A DNA stretch of 24,310 bases from Bacteroidota bacterium (GTDB lineage: Bacteria > Bacteroidota > Bacteroidia > AKYH767-A > OLB10), in NCBI GenBank assembly GCA_016717725.1, contig JADKFA010000034.1:1-24310 (forward strand). Direction: 5' to 3'. This document shows, one piece after another, positions 7,433 through 13,464 of the stretch; position 1 is the stretch's first letter, and each line of letters starts with the position of its first letter. The position numbers were made by a program, and so were the translations under genes. Below the pieces are notes generated by a model that saw only the letters and a list, made by a program, of their open reading frames with translations, did no database searches and had not been told where the DNA came from.

Positions 7433-7855
7433 GACGAGTCGAATCACTAGCAGAAATAAACTCTTCATACTCTTGATGGAAGGTTTTTTCTTGTGATGCT
7501 CCTCTTGTCTATCTATATATGCTCTCACTTTTGGTAAGATGGATTCGCTGACAGAACCTGCGTAGTATTCATCAGCCCATTCAAATTTTGATTTTGTAAG
7601 CTTCACTTTATTTATCCAATAAGCCGATTCTCCTTTTATCAATTGCATCACTTTTGAAATACTCATACTCGCTTTCAACCCAATTAAAACATGTAGATGT
7701 TCTGTATGTCCGTTTATTCTGTCGATATATATTCCCTTCGCTTTTGCATTTTCTTTAATGTGTTCAATGACCTTTTCTTTAATTTCTTTGGATAGAAATG
7801 GAGTTCTGTTTTTTGTTCCCCAGACAGCGTGAATTATTATTTTTACGTAGGGCAT
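7428..7855 (-). CDS. REP-associated (RAYT/IS200-like) Y1 transposase, frameshifted
   Basis: This is a single-strand DNA transposase of the Y1 HUH family. It starts MPYVKIIIHAVWGTKNRTPF at 7855. The metal-binding HUH-type pair is His53 and His55 in GHTEHLHVLIG, and the catalytic tyrosine is Tyr113 in KVRAYIDRQEEHHKKK, with the usual WADEYYAGSVSES stretch before it. After KKK the frame is lost at a run of six T (plus 7484-7489). Adding one base gives TFHQEYEEFISAS and a stop at 7428-7430, for 142 residues, normal for this family. Without the repair the frame would run past the palindrome into the neighbouring gene. It is a lone gene with palindromes on both sides and no tnpB, which fits a REP-handling transposase better than a full IS605 element. 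The indel may be a sequencing error. Confidence 0.88.
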
Positions 7856-7868
7856 AATTATCGGTATC

Positions 7869-7887
7869 AGGGCTAAAGCCCTTTTTT
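7869..7887. repeat. Short hairpin AGGGCT-AA-AGCCCT with T-run
   Basis: AGGGCTAAAGCCCT is a perfect hairpin with a two-base loop, followed by six T on the plus strand. It resembles an intrinsic terminator, but no plus-strand gene ends near it. It is 13 bases upstream of the transposase start and is more likely one of the REP-like elements. A related half (TAAAGCCCTTTTTTAG) lies at about 531-546, just past the trmB stop. Confidence 0.55.
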
Positions 7888-7901
7888 AATATTGGATTAA
7901 T

Positions 7902-7993
7902 AACTCCGCCTTAAAAGGCGGAGTTTATAGGGGCCTTGCTTGGTGGAGTTATTAGTGAGTTTTTCTGCTTTGAGGGGCGGAGTTTATAGTTAG
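7902..7993. repeat. 24-bp palindrome with two degenerate partial copies
   Basis: At 7902-7925 AACTCCGCCTT and its exact complement flank a two-base AA loop. The right half plus flank (GGCGGAGTTTATAG) recurs at 7977-7990, and a weaker copy (GGTGGAGTTATTAG) lies at 7942-7955. The set looks like an intact REP-like element beside eroded halves. Confidence 0.75.
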
Positions 7994-8072
7994 AACAACT
8001 TACATCTATAGTAAGCTTTGATTTCCCGCGACAAAAGCAAAAATCGCATTAAAAAATTCAATAGCTGGGAAA

Positions 8073-8102
8073 TAAACATTTATAGTCGACTACAAATGTT
8101 TA
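8073..8102. repeat. 30-bp near-perfect palindrome centred on GTCGAC
   Basis: The left half TAAACATTTATAGTC is complementary to the right half GACTACAAATGTTTA at 14 of 15 positions, with no loop. It is unrelated in sequence to the other palindromes here. A dimeric protein-binding site, a transposon or integration site, or a REP-like element are all possible, and the sequence does not decide. Confidence 0.7.
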
Positions 8103-8192
8103 CACTTAATTAAAGCGTCGTTGACTTCAGAGCGCATCATCATTTAGAAAAAGCTATTCGAGCGAGTACGATAAGTTAATCAAGTAATTTTA

Positions 8193-8222
8193 GCTAACCC
8201 CAGACTTTAGTCTGGGGTTAGC
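8193..8222. repeat. 30-bp palindrome, second copy of the CCCCAGACT family
   Basis: GCTAACCCCAGACT and its exact complement flank a TT loop. The core equals that of the 36-bp palindrome at 7397-7432. It ends directly at the base before the stop codon of the lipoprotein gene at 8223. The two copies bracket the transposase and the palindrome island. Confidence 0.88.
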
Positions 8223-8708
8223 CTACTGCTCCTTAATCGTAATTGCCCCGCTAGTAACCGTATTACTTTTATTCCCTGCACGGTCTTTTACATAAACAGA
8301 AAAAGTGGCGGACTCTTGAGCTAGACTGGTGTCGGTGCGGGCAACGGAATTTAGTACGACTTGTAAAGTGCCTTCAATAGCAATGGCAGAACCTGTAGGA
8401 GCTAATTGCTGAATGCGATAATCGTAAACGATACCGATGCGATTATCGGTGATGAATAGATTTTTTACATTCGGATCATTTTCTCCTAAGTCGCCATCGT
8501 TATCGCGGTACTTGATATTGAAAACGAGTGAATCTTGAAACTCAACAACCATCTGCGGAGTAAGTGAAAGCAATTCTATGTTAGGCACTTTGTTTGCAAA
8601 AGGATCGTCGTCTTTTTGGCAGCCTGATGACCAAAAAAGACAACATGCCATAACACCTACAAGAAAAGGTTTTCGATTGAATAATTTATGGAGCGATTGG
8701 ATGTTCAT
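8223..8708 (-). CDS. DGDGD-type lipoprotein, last gene of the exported-protein operon
   Basis: The 161-residue product has a lipoprotein signal with lipobox SSGC (Cys30) followed by QKDDD, which fits the lipid-anchored surface export signal K-(D/E)2 described in Bacteroidota. The mature part has FNIKYRDNDGDLGENDPN and ends with FSVYVKDRAGNKSNTVTS, both closely like the lipoprotein at 3858-4409, so the two are paralogues. It lies nine bases after the cytochrome-like gene and is probably cotranscribed as the fifth gene. Function is unknown. A beta-sandwich with a bound calcium at the D-x-D-G-D loop is a guess from motif shape. Confidence 0.82.
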   Translation of the reverse strand: MNIQSLHKLFNRKPFLVGVMACCLFWSSGCQKDDDPFANKVPNIELLSLTPQMVVEFQDSLVFNIKYRDNDGDLGENDPNVKNLFITDNRIGIVYDYRIQQLAPTGSAIAIEGTLQVVLNSVARTDTSLAQESATFSVYVKDRAGNKSNTVTSGAITIKEQ

Positions 8709-8717
8709 CTTGAATTT

Positions 8718-9693
8718 TTATTGGACAATAAATGCAAAATAAGTTTTATAAAAATCGGGCGATTGATTTTTGGGTAGTTCACTTGGCAAAGCTTGGAATC
8801 CATCGTTCATATACACTCTGAAATAAACAGTAGTTCCTACACTCCACTGACTCGTATTCACAATAGCTTGCCAATACGGAAATGGAATGGGTGTATTCCA
8901 AAATGCATTTATCGTTTGTGCACCCACAAAATTATTAGGATCTAATGACCATTTAATTTTATGTTCCGTAAAGTTGATAGGATCAGTTGCCGTAGTGCCG
9001 TCTGCTGTATCCAAAGCCACTAAAACAAGATACATGGATTTATTTGCTGGTGCGTAGAATGGTAGGTACCCAACTCCATTTTGTCGAACCGTATCTAATC
9101 GAGTATACAAAGAATCGGTTGCAATGAATCCAACAATATTAGGAGGAAGATTTGGTTTTTGCGGTAATATTCCATCTACGTCAGGACAACCATCCTGAAT
9201 CCATTTCCTAATATTTCCCATATCCTCTGTACCTAATCGTACACCATTACTGGGCATGTAATCGGAAGTGGTGGTTGTTAATCGCTCAATCAAGAATGAT
9301 GTAGATTCATTATTTGGAATGACACGGTAATTAAAAAAATTAACGGAGTCGAGCGTTTTTTTATTTACGCCCATATAAATTAATGTTGAAAAACTACTTT
9401 GCACCGTTCTGAAATCAGGTTCAAAGGTTCCATCATGACAACCAGGGTTAGCACACTTGGGAAAGAAAATATTTTTATGAAGTCCAGTAATGGAAGATGG
9501 ATCCGGAATAGAATCTTCATTTCCTCCATTATTATAATTTACACTATCATATGGATTATCGGGTGTCTCTTCTTTCTTGCAAGATGAAATCATGACTACC
9601 AAGAAAAAAAAACATCATCCACTCACTTCCTAAAACAAAATACTGTTTTCGAAATGAAGAGACTGATGCAAATAAATAAAGTATTTTTTTCAT
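8718..9693 (-). CDS. Cytochrome c-like lipoprotein with CX4CH motif, frameshift near start
   Basis: The product carries CANPGCHDG, a C-x4-C-H variant of the heme c site, followed about 70 residues later by DYMPSNGVRLGTEDMGNIRKW and IQDGCPD. This Met-Pro plus W-I-x-x-G layout is that of single-heme cytochrome domains in Planctomycetes-type proteins, with the Met as probable sixth ligand. The C-terminal half looks beta-rich. The open frame begins only at a TTG (9600-9602) inside the signal peptide. Removing one base from a run of nine A (plus 9604-9612) joins it to ATG 9693 and gives MKKILYLF...FFFLVVMISSCKKEE, a proper lipoprotein signal, and about 324 residues. The repaired start leaves 11 bases after the DUF1501 gene. 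Heme binding is an inference. Confidence 0.78.
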
Positions 9694-9704
9694 TCTTATT
9701 TCGA

Positions 9705-11042
9705 TTAGAAGAAAGCTTGTGCTAAGTCGCACTGATTATAATTTTTGATACCTGCACTCGCTGGGATATTATTATCGAAGCCTAAAAGATTTGCAATGGT
9801 TGGTACAATCTCTGTACTTTCTCCACTCACACTATTCACTACGAGTCCTTGCTTAACCACAGTTGGTGGTCCTACCACCAAGCAAAATATTTCTCGCGCC
9901 ATTTGGTCACCACTCACACCATCAGAAGGAGAAGTATGATCTAATGCTAATCGACCGTAAGCATCAATGGAAGTATTCGGATTGAAATTTCTTCCATGCT
10001 CAGGTGCAATAACCATTACGGTATCATTCATCATTCCTGGTGTACTTTGAATTACACTCCACAAATGCGCCGCTGCCCAATCGGCTTTACGCAAATTATT
10101 AGCATACGAACTAAAATTAAAATGTCCAATATCTACATCTTGCATATTTACAGTGAGCAATTCAGGTTTGAAACGCTGAATAATTTCTTCTGCAAACATC
10201 ACATTAAACATATCGTTATTCATTGATGGTCCAACACCCCAAGGATTGACATATTGTCCCGACTGTGCCTTGGTATATAAATCACTGATGAATTGTTGCA
10301 ACTGTGCAGCTTCTGCTGGAGAATTCGTAATTCCTGCAGATGGATTTGTATAACTCTGATCGAAGTTTCCATTGGCGAAATTTCGGATGCTTGCAAAGGC
10401 AGCTTGCTCATTCGCTGTGAAAGAAGCAGGATTTCCTAAAGCATTAAAACCATCTTGAGAAATTAAAAAATTAGGTGAGATGAAATTGGCTCCATAACCC
10501 GCGCCGTAGTTGGGATCGCTCGAATAATTTAATGCGGGATAAGGTCCGAGAGTATTCGCTACCCACCAACAATTCAATGCCGTTTGTTGCGGACTATTAT
10601 GCTTTCGATAATATTCAAAGATGGTAGGATTACGAGGCGCCTCACGAATATTTAAATCGGTACTTACGTATTGTCCAGTTACCGCAACCGTGTGTCCGTT
10701 ATAATGTCCTGTTGGACCTTCTTTATATCTGAATTGACGGAACAACGTTCCATAATTTTGCAAAGGTTGAGAGAGAGGTCCTACAGGAAGAAAATCCATA
10801 GCAGGTAAAATATCGTTTGAAATTGCACTCCCGCCACTCAACATATTTGGCATTAAATTTCCGTCGTTGAATTGCACCGATTCTAAGTTGCGCACACCAC
10901 CTGCAAAAAGCAAGAACACCACATGATTCACTTTTCGCAAACCACTCGCTGCAAACAGTCGACCACCAGGCAATAAATACGGAGCTGCCATGGCTCCTGC
11001 TGCAGTAAGTCCTATATTTTTAATAAACCGACGTCTATCCAT
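9705..11042 (-). CDS. DUF1501-like Tat-exported protein (alkaline phosphatase fold)
   Basis: The 445-residue product starts with a twin-arginine signal, DRRRFIKNIGLTAAGAMAAP, so it is exported folded to the periplasm or beyond. The mature part shows the DUF1501 layout related to alkaline phosphatases and sulfatases: VVFLLFAGGVRNLES near the N-terminus, GHYNGHTVAVTGQY, LLTVNMQDVDIGHFN, then TVMVIAPEHGRNFNPN and LALDHTSPSDGVSGD. The last two correspond to the E-F-G-R...D-H metal-site region of DUF1501. Family members are often paired with cytochrome or DUF1549/1553/1800 partners, which fits the neighbours. The substrate is unknown. It lies 14 bases after the 165-residue lipoprotein gene and 11 before the cytochrome-like gene. 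No frameshift is present. Confidence 0.85.
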   Translation of the reverse strand: MDRRRFIKNIGLTAAGAMAAPYLLPGGRLFAASGLRKVNHVVFLLFAGGVRNLESVQFNDGNLMPNMLSGGSAISNDILPAMDFLPVGPLSQPLQNYGTLFRQFRYKEGPTGHYNGHTVAVTGQYVSTDLNIREAPRNPTIFEYYRKHNSPQQTALNCWWVANTLGPYPALNYSSDPNYGAGYGANFISPNFLISQDGFNALGNPASFTANEQAAFASIRNFANGNFDQSYTNPSAGITNSPAEAAQLQQFISDLYTKAQSGQYVNPWGVGPSMNNDMFNVMFAEEIIQRFKPELLTVNMQDVDIGHFNFSSYANNLRKADWAAAHLWSVIQSTPGMMNDTVMVIAPEHGRNFNPNTSIDAYGRLALDHTSPSDGVSGDQMAREIFCLVVGPPTVVKQGLVVNSVSGESTEIVPTIANLLGFDNNIPASAGIKNYNQCDLAQAFF

Positions 11043-11056
11043 GTGCTTCTTCTTAA

Positions 11057-11554
11057 TTAATAGTAACGGTATTCATCAGATGTCATCAAGGCATACCAAA
11101 TTACTTTGCTAGTCATGGATGCATTCAATCTGATTTGTTCCTTCAAATAATATTGTTCAAATGCATTGGCATCGCGATTAAATAATTTTTTGTAGGTATT
11201 ATTAATATATAAAACGGTATCGCCAGCAACATTTGTTTGAGCAGGAATTTGAACTCCCGATTTAGAAAGGAAATTTAATAAGATGCGATCTTCAATCATT
11301 TTCTTATCACCGAAAGCGACATATACGGTATTTAATTTACTCAACTCCTGTTGTGGAATTTGTGTTCCGAAAAGATCGGCCCAAGCGATGGTTAAAAACT
11401 CGACTGTACTTTTAGCATTTGATTTAATACTTCCAGGTGATTGTACTACTACTGGATTCACTTCATACAAATAATCAACTTCCTTCTCACAAGCAGTGAA
11501 GAGAAGAGAACAGAAAACGAATACAAGTAGATTACTATTTTTCATTTGCATCAC
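11057..11554 (-). CDS. Small lipoprotein with R-x-x-x-x-x-E / SDEY module
   Basis: The product has up to 165 residues and a lipoprotein signal, lipobox FTAC followed by EKEVDY. The track of possible starts is GTG 11554, ATG 11551 and ATG 11545. The last gives the most ordinary signal (MKNSN...). The GTG abuts the stop of the preceding gene, so translation may be coupled. The C-terminal part YKKLFNRDANAFEQYY...WYALMTSDEYRYY resembles the repeated modules of the 290-residue protein upstream, and looks helical like DUF4214 or the C-terminal region of DUF1553 proteins. This resemblance is by motif shape only. The gene precedes the DUF1501 gene by 14 bases and is likely part of one operon. Confidence 0.75.
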   Translation of the reverse strand: MMQMKNSNLLVFVFCSLLFTACEKEVDYLYEVNPVVVQSPGSIKSNAKSTVEFLTIAWADLFGTQIPQQELSKLNTVYVAFGDKKMIEDRILLNFLSKSGVQIPAQTNVAGDTVLYINNTYKKLFNRDANAFEQYYLKEQIRLNASMTSKVIWYALMTSDEYRYY

Positions 11555-12427
11555 TTATTTAATTCCAACAAACTCATCAGTTGCTAACACATCTTTCTGT
11601 ATAGATTCAAAATTTAAGGTGCTTCTATATTTCAATGTAGCGGTACTCATCTCCAGTGAATTCGGGGCGCGTAACAAATAATCATTAAACACTCGAATGA
11701 CAGCTCCTTCAAAATAATCATCGGAATTAAAAAAAATATTAAGATAATCATCTTTAGAAGCTCCTGCATGTAAAAACAAAACAGCATTATTTCCTCCAAT
11801 CATTCCGACACCCCCATAAAGCTCCGACAAAGTTGGGTTTCGATCTAAAAAATGTTGAAATGAGGATAGTACAAAATTATCTACTCCCATATTAATTTGA
11901 TCATAAAAATAATTGTTTAACATATGTGATTGCAATTGTCGAATAGAAATGGTTCCCCCCACATAATTATATGAAGCATTGTACAATGTATCCAAGCGAT
12001 CCTTCTCCATTTGCAAACCTGGCCATAAAGAGATATAGGTTGAATCATTCAAGAAAAAATCAAAGATTGCCATTTGATTAATTACATCGGATGAATCAGT
12101 ACTTCCCAGTAATTGAATTCTCCACTTTTCTACTTGACGCCACTTATAATCCGACAAAGAAAAAATCGTATTTAAAAAATCGTAACGGCTATCCTCGTCT
12201 AAACCATTTAACTTTAAATTATTTACTGAGGCTTGAAATTCGGATACACTAGGTTCTCTACCTAAAACCAAAATAAACGTCTTATTGACATAATCTTCAT
12301 AAACGTTTAATTCAATCGTAGTATCAGGAGGTGCTTTATTGCCAGTAATAGTTTCCAGCTCAGTCTTCGTGCAGGAACTTATAAAGAAAACAGCAAGAAA
12401 CAACACTCCTATTTTCAAGTAATTCAT
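11555..12427 (-). CDS. Modular helical lipoprotein, first gene of the operon
   Basis: The 290-residue protein has a lipoprotein signal with lipobox ISSC (Cys19) followed by TKTELE. Its mature part holds three similar modules. Each opens with a hydrophobic-x-R-x-P-x-x-x-E motif (LGREPSVSEF, LDRNPTLSEL, LLRAPNSLEM) and closes with an S/T-D-x-Y/F motif (SLSDYKW, NSDDYFE, ATDEFVG). DUF4214 modules have such a layout, and DUF1549/1553 partners of DUF1501 share a similar R-x-P-x-x-x-E element, but I cannot assign the family firmly. A perfect promoter, TTG-N20-TAAATTTG, ends four bases before the ATG. It is the first of five genes on one strand with gaps of 0 to 14 bases. Confidence 0.75.
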   Translation of the reverse strand: MNYLKIGVLFLAVFFISSCTKTELETITGNKAPPDTTIELNVYEDYVNKTFILVLGREPSVSEFQASVNNLKLNGLDEDSRYDFLNTIFSLSDYKWRQVEKWRIQLLGSTDSSDVINQMAIFDFFLNDSTYISLWPGLQMEKDRLDTLYNASYNYVGGTISIRQLQSHMLNNYFYDQINMGVDNFVLSSFQHFLDRNPTLSELYGGVGMIGGNNAVLFLHAGASKDDYLNIFFNSDDYFEGAVIRVFNDYLLRAPNSLEMSTATLKYRSTLNFESIQKDVLATDEFVGIK

Positions 12428-12431
12428 ATCC

Positions 12432-12462
12432 CAAATTTAGCAATTGACCTTATTAAACGCAA
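12432..12462 (-). promoter_or_regulatory. Promoter of the five-gene exported-protein operon
   Basis: On the minus strand TTG (12460-12462), a 20-base spacer and TAAATTTG (12432-12439) match TTG-N17-23-TAnnTTTG with no mismatch. Four bases (GGAT) then separate the box from the ATG, so the transcript would be leaderless. A second, imperfect candidate (TTG-N21-AACTTTTG) lies about 26 bases upstream and would give a short leader. Confidence 0.5.
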
Positions 12463-12524
12463 AAGTTCCTCAAAAACTTATGCACGTTCAACCTTTAAGA
12501 GAATAATTATTCAAATAAGTTTAA

Positions 12525-12884
12525 CTAAGACCTAAAACTGGCAGCTAGCAACTTACATTCAACGATCTGCGATTGATTGAATTCCAAGGTCATCTTTTTG
12601 TAATTCAATAGGTCAATGATGGTTCCAACGAAGCAGAGTCCAGCCGTAAAGAAATACAAGATTCCCATTCCAATTTGCCCAAGAATAAACCTTTGAACAC
12701 CTGCAACACCTACAAATCCGATGATACAGCAAATTAAAATCGTTTGCGGATCTTTTCTTCTCCCTTGATAAAGCAAGAGAAAATTACGTTGAGCATCCTC
12801 ACTCAAATCCTTTATTGCTTCTTGAATAAATAGCATTTCTTCCGATTCGATTCCGGGTAAAGAGAGTAGTAAATTTTTATCCAT
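12525..12884 (-). CDS. TM2 domain membrane protein
   Basis: The 119-residue product has a soluble, acidic N-terminal part of about 50 residues and then the TM2 domain. Two membrane helices (ILICCIIGFVGVAGVQRFIL and GILYFFTAGLCFVGTIIDLL) are joined by the typical G-Q-I-G-M-G turn. A longer frame extends upstream to 13106, but it overlaps the DUF2752 gene in another frame. ATG at 12884 gives the normal family length and a 17-base gap, so I use it. The role of TM2 proteins is not known. Pairing with DUF2752 genes is common in Bacteroidota. Confidence 0.88.
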   Translation of the reverse strand: MDKNLLLSLPGIESEEMLFIQEAIKDLSEDAQRNFLLLYQGRRKDPQTILICCIIGFVGVAGVQRFILGQIGMGILYFFTAGLCFVGTIIDLLNYKKMTLEFNQSQIVECKLLAASFRS

Positions 12885-12901
12885 GATTATATATTTAACA
12901 A

Positions 12902-13204
12902 TTAATTTACATTGAATTTTAATTGATACTTTGAATATTCCAATCGGAGCAGTTGTCCAATCCGATGAAATAAAACCATCAACCCGAAACCACCGAGAAT
13001 ATGTGCATTCCATGATTGCAAAAATTCTCCATGCAGTAAGAATGAAATAGAGTGACCCAATCCACACCCTGGACACCATGCAAAACCTAACCAATGAAAA
13101 ACACAAAGACTCATGTGCTCCGTATGAGGATCAATCCCTGCTAAATATAAAAGTGAACCGATCCAACTAATCAGCTCGAGCGGGAGTTTTTTAATGATTT
13201 GCAT
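12902..13204 (-). CDS. DUF2752 membrane protein
   Basis: The 100-residue product carries the family hallmark CPGCGLGHSI (Cys at the C-x-x-C pair) after a hydrophobic segment, and a second hydrophobic segment LGGFGLMVLFHRIG near the end, so it is a small inner-membrane protein. The C-x-x-C might bind metal or be redox active, which is not shown. It is the first gene of a two-gene unit with the TM2 gene. A near-match -7 box (TATTTTTA) lies four bases before the ATG. No function is established for the family. Confidence 0.88.
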   Translation of the reverse strand: MQIIKKLPLELISWIGSLLYLAGIDPHTEHMSLCVFHWLGFAWCPGCGLGHSISFLLHGEFLQSWNAHILGGFGLMVLFHRIGQLLRLEYSKYQLKFNVN

Positions 13205-13300
13205 CTGTTAAAAATAGAAAATAAATAACATCCGAACGATTTTGTTCAAAATTCACTTCCCAAGTGTCGATTCAACACACTAGAGCAGCAGAGTAGAACA

Positions 13301-13335
13301 CGGATAAAACAGATTAAGCGGATAAAAACGGATTT
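13301..13335. repeat. Imperfect direct repeat CGGATAAAA-CGGATT
   Basis: CGGATAAAACAGATT (13301-13315) is followed by CGGATAAAAACGGATTT (13319-13335). It lies in the 260-base gap between the DUF2752 start and the M20 peptidase stop. Just upstream, TTCAACACACTAGAG (13271-13285) resembles the start of the repeat array at 3722 (TTCAACACTAGAG). Confidence 0.55.
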
Positions 13336-13433
13336 ATTTCCCTAACTCAAGGAAATACTATTCAAGCCTAATAATTCAAGTCTAATTCATCCCATCAAGA
13401 GAAGGAGTTTGATTAAATTGCATTTTAAAAACC

Positions 13434-13459
13434 AATTCTGAATTCCTAATTCTGAATTC
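13434..13459. repeat. Tandem 14-bp repeat of AATTCTGAATTC
   Basis: Two perfect copies of AATTCTGAATTC (13434-13445 and 13448-13459) stand two bases apart just after the M20 peptidase stop. The unit contains a palindromic GAATTC. It may be a simple repeat, and it lacks the G+C stem of a terminator. Confidence 0.6.
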
Positions 13460-13464
13460 TTAAT

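Larger units (their letters stand above)
7856..8222. other. Palindrome-rich intergenic island
   Basis: This 367-base stretch has no credible gene. It holds four unrelated palindromes (listed separately) and degenerate copies of one of them. It separates the transposase start from the stop of the next lipoprotein gene. The remaining sequence around 8000-8070 and 8103-8190 shows nothing I can name. Confidence 0.7.

Noticed and set aside
7869..7887. Intrinsic terminator on the plus strand
   Set aside because: It has a stem and T-run, but no plus-strand gene ends within reach. The nearest ends 490 bases earlier with an opposing gene between, so a REP-like hairpin is the better reading.
12885..13106. 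Upstream extension of the TM2 gene to 13106
   Set aside because: The extension overlaps the clear DUF2752 gene in another frame, and its sequence has no family resemblance. ATG 12884 gives the normal length.
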